Source: Paracoccus sp. (in: a-proteobacteria) (GTDB lineage Bacteria > Pseudomonadota > Alphaproteobacteria > Rhodobacterales > Rhodobacteraceae). From it: DNA of 5,224 nt. The stretch is taken from NCBI GenBank assembly GCA_018056045.1, contig JAGPGI010000225.1, forward strand, positions 1 through 5,224. The letters are read 5' to 3'. Positions 1 to 5,224 of the stretch are shown one piece after another; positions within the stretch are counted from its first letter, which is position 1; every line of letters begins with the position of its first letter. The notes under the pieces were generated by a model. The model did not search any database. It worked only from the letters and a program-made list of their open reading frames with translations, and was not told the origin of the DNA. A program made the translations under genes and the position numbers.

Positions 1-896
1 GGACCCGCCTCGCCGCCAAAGCCGCCAAGGATCACGCTGACGAAGTTGCGGTTCATCGCCTTGCACATGATGTAGCTCAGGATCGCACCCGACGAGCCGA
101 CCAGCGCACCGACCACGATCAACAGGGCATTGCCCAGCGTGAAGCCGATGGCCGCAGCCGCCCAGCCCGAATAGCTGTTCAGCATCGAGACCACGACCGG
201 CATGTCGGCGCCGCCAATGCCCATGATCAGGTGATAGCCGATGAAGAACGCGGCCAGCGTGATGATCGTCAGCCACAGGACCGGCGCGCCGGTGGTGGCG
301 TAAAGGATCACCGCCAGCAGGGACAGCGCCGCCGCGCCGGCGTTCAGCATATGCCCGCCGGGCAGTTTCTTCGGCTTGCCGTCGATCTTGCCCGCAAGCT
401 TGCCAAAGGCCACGATCGAGCCGGTAAAGGTGACCGCACCGATGAAGATCCCCAGCGCCACCTCGACCTTGAGCATGGCGATCTCGGCCGGGGTCTTATG
501 GGCCAGAACGGCGGCAAAGCCGTGGAATTCGGCGGCGGCATCGGCGGCCTTGGCGCGCAACACGCGCGACAGCTCGAACTGGGCGTTGAAGCCGATCAGC
601 ACCGCGGCAAGGCCGACAAGGCTGTGCATGGCCGCGACCAGTTGCGGCATCTCGGTCATCTGGACGCGGTTGGCGACAACCCAGCCCGCCGCGCCGCCGA
701 TGGCCAGCATGATCAGCGTGATGCCCCAATTGCCATAGCCGGGCCCGATCAGCGTGGCGACGACGGCCAGCGCCATGGCGGCGATGCCATACCAGACCGC
801 GCGCTTGGCGCTTTCCTGCCCCGAAAGCCCGCCCAGCGACAGGATGAACAGGACGGCGGCGACCACATAAGCGGCAGTGGTGAATCCGTATTCCAT
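1..896 (-). CDS. pntB: NAD(P) transhydrogenase subunit beta, N-terminal part (cut by window edge)
   Basis: Beta subunit of the inner-membrane proton-translocating transhydrogenase, which reduces NADP+ with NADH using the proton motive force. The window holds residues 1-298, all in the membrane domain dII; the NADP(H)-binding domain dIII lies beyond base 1. Hydrophobic segments run at about 5-24, 35-53, 58-76, 84-104, 146-164, 184-200, 206-225, 232-252 and 257-277. Family signatures seen: MTEMPQLV (80-87), [19 protein letters not shown] (228-246) and [17 protein letters not shown] (267-283). His91 matches the proton-channel His91 of the E. coli subunit, and Asn240 matches its Asn222. The shift of 18 comes from a longer loop at about 105-139. 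Two ATGs are adjacent (897-899 and 894-896). I chose the second because it puts His91 at the E. coli number and leaves 5 nt after the AGGAGG site. It begins 10 nt after pntA and is surely co-transcribed with it. Confidence 0.97.
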   Translation of the reverse strand, partial: MEYGFTTAAYVVAAVLFILSLGGLSGQESAKRAVWYGIAAMALAVVATLIGPGYGNWGITLIMLAIGGAAGWVVANRVQMTEMPQLVAAMHSLVGLAAVLIGFNAQFELSRVLRAKAADAAAEFHGFAAVLAHKTPAEIAMLKVEVALGIFIGAVTFTGSIVAFGKLAGKIDGKPKKLPGGHMLNAGAAALSLLAVILYATTGAPVLWLTIITLAAFFIGYHLIMGIGGADMPVVVSMLNSYSGWAAAAIGFTLGNALLIVVGALVGSSGAILSYIMCKAMNRNFVSVILGGFGGEAG

Positions 897-901
897 CATC
901 C

Positions 902-907
902 CCTCCT
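902..907 (-). promoter_or_regulatory. pntB ribosome binding site overlapping the pntA stop
   Basis: A consensus AGGAGG on the minus strand shares one base with the pntA TAA stop (907-909). It lies 5 nt from the ATG at 896 and only 2 nt from the ATG at 899, which favours the downstream ATG. The overlap implies translational coupling of the two subunits. Confidence 0.85.
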
Positions 908-2481
908 TACGACTTCTGGAACATGGCAAGCATCCGGCGCGTGACCAGGAAGCCGCCAAAGATGTTGACCCCGGCCATCAGCACCGACAGCGCCGCAAGG
1001 ATCACCACGAGCCACGAGCCCGAGCCGATCTGCAAGAGCGCGCCGACAATGATGATCGACGAGATCGCATTGGTGATCGCCATCAGGGGCGTGTGCAGCG
1101 AATGGCTGACATTCCAGATCACCTGGAAGCCGACGAACACCGACAGCACGAAGACGATGAAATGCGACAGGAACGAGGCCGGCGCGAACATGCCGACCAG
1201 AAGCATCAGCACCGCGCCCACGCCCAGCAGAGTGACCTGCGATTTCGTCTGCGCCTTGAACTCGGCCACTTCCTTGGCCCGGCGTTCCTCGGGCGTCAGT
1301 TCCTTGACCTTTTCCTTGGGCTTCTGCGCCGCGATGGCGGCGATCTTGGGCGGCGGCGGCGGCCAGGTCACGTCGCCGTCATAGGTGACGGTGGCGCCGC
1401 GGATGACGTCATCCTCCATGTTCTGAACCAGAACGCCGTCCTTGCCGGGGGTCAGGTCCGCCAGCATGTGGCGGACGTTGTTGCCGTAAAGCTCAGAGGC
1501 CTGCGCGCCCATGCGCGAGGGGAAATCGGTATAGCCGATGATGACCACGCCGTTATCGGTCACGATCCGCTCGTCGGGGACGGTCAGATCGCAGTTGCCG
1601 CCACGCTCGGCGGCCAGATCGACGATGACCGAGCCGGTCTTCATCGCCTCGACCATGTCGGCGGTCCAGAGTTTGGGCGCCGGGCGGCCGGGGATCAGCG
1701 CCGTGGTGATGACTATGTCCATCTGCGGCGCGAGTTCGCGGAATTTCTTCAGCTGCGCTTCGCGGAATTCGGGGCTGGAGGGCGCGGCATAGCCGCCGGT
1801 CGCGGCGCCGTCGGTCTGCTGTTCCGTGAAATCCAGATAGACGAATTCGGCGCCCATGGATTCAATCTGTTCGGCCACCTCGGGGCGCACGTCAAAGGCA
1901 TAGACCTGCGCGCCAAGGCTGGTCGCGGCGCCGATGGCCGCAAGACCGGCGACACCCGCGCCGACGATCAGCACCTTGGCCGGCGGCACCTTGCCCGCCG
2001 CCGTCACCTGCCCGGTGAAAAAGCGGCCGAAATTGTTCGCCGCCTCGATCACCGCGCGATAGCCGGCGATATTGGCCATCGAGGACAGCGCGTCCATCTT
2101 TTGCGCGCGCGAGATGCGCGGCACCATGTCCATGGCGATGGCGGTGACGCCCTGTTCGCGCGCCTTTTCCAAGAGTTCGGCGTTCTGCGCCGGATAGAAA
2201 TACGAGATCACCGTCTGTCCGCGCCGCATCTGGCCGACCTCGGCGTCGCTGGGCGGACGGACCTTGATGACCACATCGGCCGCGCCGATCAGCGCGTCGG
2301 CATTGGGCTCGACCGTGACGCCGGCAGCCTGATAGGCCGCGTCCGAAAAGCCCGCGCGCGCACCGGCCCCGGATTCGACCAGCACCTCATGGCCCAGCTT
2401 TTTCAAATGAGCCGCCGAGGATGGGGTGACGGCTACCCGCGCCTCCCCCTCGTAATTCTCTTTCAAAGCGCCGATCTTCAC
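907..2481 (-). CDS. pntA: NAD(P) transhydrogenase subunit alpha, complete
   Basis: Alpha subunit (524 aa; about 510 in E. coli) of proton-translocating transhydrogenase. Domain dI binds NAD(H) and passes hydride to NADP+ on the beta subunit. The N-terminal NAD-binding domain fills residues 1 to about 370. It has the RQD loop [10 protein letters not shown] (121-130; Arg122, Gln127, Asp130), the Rossmann glycine motif [13 protein letters not shown] (174-186) and the mobile-loop segment IGYTDFPSR with Tyr317. A proline run (WPPPPPK, 373-379) and a Lys/Glu-rich linker (about 380-415) lead to four membrane helices near 416-438, 440-459, 467-486 and 490-513. The subunit is one chain, unlike the split alpha of Rhodospirillum rubrum. 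I start at GTG (2479-2481), 7 nt after a GGGGAGG site, because the product then begins VKIGALKE like other PntA proteins. An in-frame ATG at 2544 would add 21 residues with no family likeness. Confidence 0.97.
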   Translation of the reverse strand: MKIGALKENYEGEARVAVTPSSAAHLKKLGHEVLVESGAGARAGFSDAAYQAAGVTVEPNADALIGAADVVIKVRPPSDAEVGQMRRGQTVISYFYPAQNAELLEKAREQGVTAIAMDMVPRISRAQKMDALSSMANIAGYRAVIEAANNFGRFFTGQVTAAGKVPPAKVLIVGAGVAGLAAIGAATSLGAQVYAFDVRPEVAEQIESMGAEFVYLDFTEQQTDGAATGGYAAPSSPEFREAQLKKFRELAPQMDIVITTALIPGRPAPKLWTADMVEAMKTGSVIVDLAAERGGNCDLTVPDERIVTDNGVVIIGYTDFPSRMGAQASELYGNNVRHMLADLTPGKDGVLVQNMEDDVIRGATVTYDGDVTWPPPPPKIAAIAAQKPKEKVKELTPEERRAKEVAEFKAQTKSQVTLLGVGAVLMLLVGMFAPASFLSHFIVFVLSVFVGFQVIWNVSHSLHTPLMAITNAISSIIIVGALLQIGSGSWLVVILAALSVLMAGVNIFGGFLVTRRMLAMFQKS

Positions 2482-2488
2482 GAGGCGA

Positions 2489-2496
2489 CCTCCCCT
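2489..2496 (-). promoter_or_regulatory. pntA ribosome binding site
   Basis: AGGGGAGG on the minus strand lies 7 nt before the GTG codon at 2481. It decides the start: it would sit inside the coding region if the upstream ATG at 2544 were used. Confidence 0.8.
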
Positions 2497-2501
2497 GTTA
2501 G

Positions 2502-2515
2502 CGTCCGTAAGGACG
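2502..2515 (-). other. Small inverted repeat in the pntA leader
   Basis: CGTCC-TTAC-GGACG on the minus strand forms a 5-bp stem with a 4-nt loop. It extends to 8 positions per arm (2499-2518) with one A-C mismatch in the minus-strand RNA. It ends 5 nt before the pntA ribosome site. It may be a leader hairpin or operator half-sites, or chance. Confidence 0.3.
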
Positions 2516-2516
2516 T

Positions 2517-2546
2517 TACATAGCATCGCGCAACAATCTTTCACAA
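2517..2546 (-). promoter_or_regulatory. Candidate sigma70-type promoter for pntAB
   Basis: On the minus strand, TTGTGA (2541-2546) and TATGTA (2517-2522) are 18 nt apart, with 4/6 and 3/6 matches to the -35 and -10 consensus. They lie in the 95-nt gap (2482-2576) upstream of pntA. This gap is less GC-rich than its surroundings and shows no clear terminator for the preceding gene. The match is weak, and read-through from the isomerase-like gene is not excluded. Confidence 0.3.
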
Positions 2547-2576
2547 GACCGTGACGCGACGATCAAAGCTTAAAAA

Positions 2577-3068
2577 TTACGCAACGTCAGAATCGTAATC
2601 ACTGACCAGAAGGTGAATCGGGGCCTCGTCCTCGATCACATTGGCAAAGCGACCGATGGGGGCAGCAAAGATATTGTCGGTCAGATCGTCATTGACGGTC
2701 GAAACCTCGCCGATCAGGCAGGCGCCACCCTCGGCCCAGAATTCATGCCAGTCGCCGGGGCGCAGGGTGACGGATTCGCCCGGTTCCAGCCGGATCACGC
2801 CGCCCGGCGCCACCTCGCGCGGGGTGCCGTCGCAATCGATCCGGACCGGGGCGTTGCGGTCCATGCGCCCCTGCGCGTCCGAGCCGCACAGTCGAATCGC
2901 CAGCTTCGCGCCCGAGCGGTTGATGATGCCCTCGGTCTTGATGATATGGGTGTGCATGGGGCTGATCTGGTTTTCCTGACTGATCAGCTTTTCCGCATAG
3001 ACCATGCCGCGCCCGGCGGTCATCTCGGACGCATCGGTCATGATGGCATTGATCCGTGAGCGTTTCAT
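2577..3068 (-). CDS. Short D-lyxose ketol-isomerase-like cupin protein
   Basis: A 163-residue protein resembling the C-terminal core of D-lyxose (D-mannose) ketol-isomerases, which interconvert aldoses and ketoses with a divalent metal. Seen: the family start MKRSRIN (1-7), YAEKLIS (24-30), the metal motif PMHTH (37-41) with His39, His41 and Glu46, IINRSGAKL (48-56), PGDWHEFWAE (104-113) with the fourth ligand His108, and the strongly conserved GEVSTVNDDLTDN (120-132) and PIGRF (137-141). Family members I recall are about 225 residues, with some 60-70 residues between the MKRS start and the YAEK segment. Here only about 16 separate them, which suggests an in-frame internal deletion. No stop or frameshift is visible, so it could be a compact functional form or a decaying gene. 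The ATG at 3068 has GGAG 5 nt upstream and the right N-terminus. A hairpin separates it from the CDGSH gene, and no terminator is seen before pntA. Confidence 0.82.
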   Translation of the reverse strand: MKRSRINAIMTDASEMTAGRGMVYAEKLISQENQISPMHTHIIKTEGIINRSGAKLAIRLCGSDAQGRMDRNAPVRIDCDGTPREVAPGGVIRLEPGESVTLRPGDWHEFWAEGGACLIGEVSTVNDDLTDNIFAAPIGRFANVIEDEAPIHLLVSDYDSDVA

Positions 3069-3073
3069 CCTGT

Positions 3074-3077
3074 CTCC
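3074..3077 (-). promoter_or_regulatory. Ribosome binding site of the isomerase-like gene
   Basis: GGAG on the minus strand lies 5 nt before the ATG at 3068. It supports this start over an in-frame upstream ATG at 3185, which would add 39 residues unlike the family. Confidence 0.6.
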
Positions 3078-3101
3078 GATCCGGACCCGGCATCCGATCC
3101 G
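3075..3101. repeat. Two 9-bp direct repeats upstream of the isomerase-like gene
   Basis: TCCGATCCG occurs at 3075-3083 and 3093-3101, 18 bp start to start (plus strand). The proximal copy overlaps the ribosome site. The spacing would suit a repeat-binding regulator, but in GC-rich DNA chance is a real alternative. Confidence 0.4.
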
Positions 3102-3146
3102 CGCCGCCATTCGCGCAGGATAGAGGCGAAGGGCCGGCAAGCGAAA

Positions 3147-3171
3147 GGGGCCATGCACACCGCATGGCCCC
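3147..3171 (-). terminator. Strong hairpin after the CDGSH gene, likely terminator
   Basis: A perfect 10-bp stem (3147-3156 with 3162-3171; GGGGCCATGC / GCATGGCCCC) has a 5-nt loop and begins 29 nt past the CDGSH stop. On the minus strand it is followed by TTTCGCTTG, a poor U-tract, so it may terminate weakly or protect the 3' end. The rest of the 132-nt gap (3069-3200) holds the start region of the next gene and no clear promoter. Confidence 0.65.
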
Positions 3172-3200
3172 CTTGTCCGCATCATGGCTGGGGTGCGGGC

Positions 3201-3935
3201 CTATTGATCCAGCCCGTCCTTGAACTTGATCGAGGCGTGGCTGCCATCGCAGAATGGCTTGTTGGACGAGGCGCCACAGCGGCACAGGGTCTGGCGGTTG
3301 CGGATCTCATAGCTTTCGCCATTCGCGCTTTGCACGCGGATGCCGCCGCGCAGGACCAGCGGGCCGCTGACCCCCTCGCCCGGATCCTCCAGCAGCGACA
3401 GCGATACCGGCAAGGCGGCCTCGATCGGCTTGCGGGTGGCGTCGTCCCAGACCATCAGCCGCCCCGAGGGACACTGATGCGCCATATAGGTGGCCAGCTT
3501 GGTATGCTGTTCGCCCCGGATCTGGACCTCGTTCCAGAAGCGCTGGCCATTGTCGCAAAAGCGGGCAAAGGCGCAGTAGGCCTCATTGTCGGTCAGGCTG
3601 ATTTCAGGTCCGTCGATTTCCGTGGCGCCCGCCAACAGCGGCTCGAATGTGGCGGTTTCGGTCAGATCGACCCCCGCCCGCAGATGCGAGCCGTCGCAAA
3701 ACGGCTTTTTCTTGGAATGGCCGCAGCGGCACAGCGTATCCCCGTCCTTGACCGCAAAGGACTGGCCGTCGCGATAGGACCAGGACTGGCCCTCGCTGTT
3801 CTGAACGATGACCTGAACATGCAGCGGCGGCGTGCCATGGACACGATAGGGGCCGTTCTTCAGCACCTCGACCGAAATCGTGGGGTCACTTTCTGTCGAA
3901 CCGATCTGGATGAATGGCTTGGTATCATGTGGCAT
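3201..3935 (-). CDS. Dual CDGSH-type iron-sulfur protein with central cysteine segment
   Basis: A 244-residue protein with two CDGSH motifs of the form C-X-C-X2-S-X3-P-X-C-D-G-S-H. The first has Cys69, Cys71, Cys80 and His84; the second has Cys218, Cys220, Cys229 and His233. In this family three Cys and one His hold a [2Fe-2S] cluster. Each motif closes a similar beta-rich unit that starts NGPYRVHG (27-34) or SGPLVLRGG (190-198), so the two ends look like an internal duplication. Between them, CAFARFC (121-127) and HQCPSG (153-158) resemble the Cys-rich segment found in other multi-domain CDGSH proteins and recall the CPSG end of divergent mono-cluster ferredoxins. No signal peptide or membrane helix is visible, so it is probably cytosolic. 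The ATG at 3935 has AGGAGA 5 nt upstream; an in-frame ATG at 4049 adds an unlikely tail. The precise function (redox, iron handling, nitrosative or oxidative stress) cannot be told from sequence. Confidence 0.9.
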   Translation of the reverse strand: MPHDTKPFIQIGSTESDPTISVEVLKNGPYRVHGTPPLHVQVIVQNSEGQSWSYRDGQSFAVKDGDTLCRCGHSKKKPFCDGSHLRAGVDLTETATFEPLLAGATEIDGPEISLTDNEAYCAFARFCDNGQRFWNEVQIRGEQHTKLATYMAHQCPSGRLMVWDDATRKPIEAALPVSLSLLEDPGEGVSGPLVLRGGIRVQSANGESYEIRNRQTLCRCGASSNKPFCDGSHASIKFKDGLDQ

Positions 3936-3940
3936 CTGGC

Positions 3941-3946
3941 TCTCCT
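3941..3946 (-). promoter_or_regulatory. Ribosome binding site of the CDGSH gene
   Basis: AGGAGA on the minus strand lies 5 nt before the ATG at 3935 and fixes the start of the CDGSH protein. Confidence 0.75.
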
Positions 3947-4018
3947 GCGGCAGGATGGCGGCCCCGGCATGTCGGGTGGCCCGGTCCGGAAAGTGGAGCA
4001 TCCAGCGCCGATTCTGGC

Positions 4019-4036
4019 AATATCCGGAATATCCCG
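4019..4036. repeat. Tandem AATATCC direct repeat upstream of the CDGSH gene
   Basis: AATATCCGG (4019-4027) is followed directly by AATATCCCG (4028-4036), an 8/9 match. This AT-containing island lies 84-101 nt upstream of the CDGSH start, within the 260-nt gap 3936-4195. The position suits an operator or promoter element, but I recognise no known regulator's site and no convincing -35/-10 pair. Confidence 0.4.
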
Positions 4037-4079
4037 CGGCGCGCAGCAATCACCGCAGCTTAAGGTTCATATACAGCAA

Positions 4080-4109
4080 GGGCCTGCCAGAGAAAGCTCT
4101 GACAGGCCC
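4080..4109 (-). terminator. Likely glcB terminator hairpin
   Basis: A 13-position stem (4080-4092 with 4097-4109) has a 4-nt loop. In minus-strand RNA every position pairs, one as G-U; in plus-strand RNA that position is a C-A mismatch. This points to the minus-strand transcript, hence glcB, whose stop is 86 nt upstream. After the stem the sequence is TTGCTGTATATG, only a weak U-tract. The interval 4111-4195 between stop and hairpin has a smaller stem (GGCGGC 4144-4149 with GCCGCC 4156-4161). Confidence 0.7.
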
Positions 4110-4171
4110 CGTTGGCGTCACATCCGATGGGCGTATTTCCTGTGGCGGCGAACAGGCCGCCGCTTGCCCGA

Positions 4172-4202
4172 TCAGGCCCTAGGTCAGGCCCCTGCTCAGG
4201 CC
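4172..4202. repeat. Three TCAGGCC copies at a 12-bp period across the glcB stop
   Basis: TCAGGCC occurs at 4172-4178, 4184-4190 and 4196-4202 (plus strand), exactly 12 bp apart. On the minus strand each gives an in-frame GCC TGA, so the glcB stop is followed by two further stops in the same frame. Confidence 0.7.
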
Positions 4203-5224
4203 TGCGCTGCCTGCTCGGCCTTGGCCTGCAGACGGCGGGCATGCAGCACCGGCTCGGTATAGCCCGAGGGCTGCACGCGGCCCAGAAACACCAGATCGCA
4301 GGCGGCCTGGAACGCGACGCCATCGAATTCCGGCGCCATCCGGCGATAGCCGGCATCGTCCGCATTCTGGCGATCCACCACGCCGGCCATCTTGCGCATC
4401 GCGTCCATGACCTGCCCCTCGGTAATGATGCCGTGATGCAGCCAGTTCGCCAGCGACTGCGCCGAGATGCGCAGCGTGGCACGGTCCTCCATCAGGCCGA
4501 CATCGTTGATATCGGGCACTTTCGAGCATCCGACGCCCTGATCGACCCAGCGCACGACATAGCCAAGGATGCCCTGACAGTTGTTTTCCAGCTCGCGGGT
4601 GATTTCGGTGTCGCTATAATTGCGGCCTCCGGCCAGCGGCACGGTCAGCAGATCGTCCAGCCGCGCCGGGCGTTCCAGCGCCGCGATCTCGGCCTGACGG
4701 GCATGGACATCAACCTGATGGTAATGCGTGGCATGCAGGGTCGCGGCGGTCGGGCTGGGCACCCATGCGGTATTCGCGCCCGACATCGGATGGCCGATCT
4801 TTTGTGTCAGCATGTCGGCCATGCGGTCGGGCATCGCCCACATGCCCTTGCCGATCTGGGCCTTGCCGGCCAGACCGCAGGCCAGACCGATATCGACATT
4901 GCGATCCTCATAGGCGGAAATCCAGGGCTGCGCCTTCATCTCGCCCTTGGCCAGCATCGCACCCGCCTCCATCGAGGTGTGGATCTCGTCCCCGGTGCGG
5001 TCAAGGAAGCCGGTGTTGATGAAGGCCACGCGATGTTTCGCGGCGCGGATGCATTCCTTGAGATTGGCGCTGGTGCGGCGCTCCTCGTCCATGATGCCCA
5101 GCTTGACGGTGTGGCGCGGCAGGCCCAGCACATCCTCGACATGGTCGAAGATCTCGCCGGCAAAGGCCACTTCCTCGGGGCCGTGCATCTTGGGTTTCAC
5201 CACATAGATCGAGCCGGTGACCGA
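4196..5224 (-). CDS. glcB: Malate synthase G, C-terminal part (cut by window edge)
   Basis: Condenses glyoxylate and acetyl-CoA into malate and CoA in the cytosol (glyoxylate metabolism, C2 growth). The last 342 residues of a protein normally about 720 long are present; start and promoter lie outside the window. The reading frame runs to base 5224, and the fragment opens [19 protein letters not shown] as in E. coli GlcB. Counting from the edge, IMDEERR carries Glu47 and FLDRTGDE carries Asp75, which match the Mg2+ ligands Glu427 and Asp455 of the E. coli enzyme. GCSKVPD holds Cys233 (E. coli Cys617) and LMEDRATLR holds Asp247 (codon 4484-4486), the catalytic base Asp631. [14 protein letters not shown] and [15 protein letters not shown] are further family blocks, and GYTEPVLH marks the usual C-terminal plug. 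Length and motifs indicate the long monomeric G form rather than form A. The E. coli numbers come from my own alignment by memory. Confidence 0.97.
   Translation of the reverse strand, partial: SVTGSIYVVKPKMHGPEEVAFAGEIFDHVEDVLGLPRHTVKLGIMDEERRTSANLKECIRAAKHRVAFINTGFLDRTGDEIHTSMEAGAMLAKGEMKAQPWISAYEDRNVDIGLACGLAGKAQIGKGMWAMPDRMADMLTQKIGHPMSGANTAWVPSPTAATLHATHYHQVDVHARQAEIAALERPARLDDLLTVPLAGGRNYSDTEITRELENNCQGILGYVVRWVDQGVGCSKVPDINDVGLMEDRATLRISAQSLANWLHHGIITEGQVMDAMRKMAGVVDRQNADDAGYRRMAPEFDGVAFQAACDLVFLGRVQPSGYTEPVLHARRLQAKAEQAAQA

Noticed and set aside
231..944. 237-codon plus-strand open frame opposite pntB
   Set aside because: PntB is unmistakable on the other strand, and this product is low-complexity Arg/Gly/Asp with no known features.
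877..2523. 548-codon open frame on the plus strand opposite pntA
   Set aside because: It mirrors the pntA coding strand. Its His/Arg/Asp/Gly-rich product is typical of antisense frames in GC-rich genes, and it has no ribosome site or recognisable domain.
2482..2544. 21-residue N-terminal extension of PntA from an upstream ATG
   Set aside because: The residues are unlike any PntA, would run through the leader hairpin and ribosome site, and the GTG at 2481 gives the expected N-terminus.
3936..4049. 38-residue N-terminal extension of the CDGSH protein
   Set aside because: AGGAGA with good spacing precedes the ATG at 3935, and the extra residues do not resemble a signal peptide or family sequence.
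3153..4262. 369-codon plus-strand open frame across the CDGSH gene and both flanking gaps
   Set aside because: It spans two terminator-like hairpins and an opposite-strand gene with clear family motifs; its composition is that of a shadow frame.
1..5224. A novel multi-gene system linking all five genes
   Set aside because: The genes share direction but are separated by hairpins and gaps of 95-260 nt. Apart from pntAB, their functions do not form a recognisable pathway. No defence, mobile or secretion hallmark is present.

Overview
The window reads as ordinary chromosomal core-metabolism DNA of a GC-rich alphaproteobacterium. Protein resemblance and codon use suggest the Rhodobacteraceae, possibly Paracoccus or a relative; this is inferred from memory of family sequences, not from a search. 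All five recognisable genes lie on the minus strand, so transcription runs from high to low coordinates. I see no mobile element, CRISPR array, tRNA or rRNA.

In transcription order: (1) 5224-4196 is the C-terminal 342 residues of malate synthase G (glcB), cut by the window edge. A hairpin 86 nt past its stop is probably its terminator. (2) 3935-3201 encodes a 244-residue protein with two CDGSH iron-sulfur motifs flanking a central three-cysteine segment, followed by a strong hairpin. (3) 3068-2577 encodes a short (163-residue) relative of D-lyxose ketol-isomerase that keeps the metal-binding cupin core but seems to lack most of the family's N-terminal region. (4) 2481-907 is pntA, complete, and (5) 896-1 is the first 298 residues of pntB. 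Together these two encode the membrane-bound proton-translocating NAD(P) transhydrogenase. They are coupled: the pntB ribosome site overlaps the pntA stop codon.

Functionally, PntAB uses the proton motive force to make NADPH from NADH and NADP+. GlcB condenses glyoxylate with acetyl-CoA to malate. The CDGSH protein probably binds Fe-S clusters in redox or iron handling, and the isomerase-like protein would act on aldoses/ketoses if active. Hairpins separate glcB, the CDGSH gene and the isomerase-like gene, so they look like neighbours in separate transcription units rather than one pathway; only pntAB is clearly an operon. I found no convincing undescribed system. The points most worth a second look are the apparent in-frame N-terminal deletion in the isomerase-like gene and the three-part architecture of the CDGSH protein.
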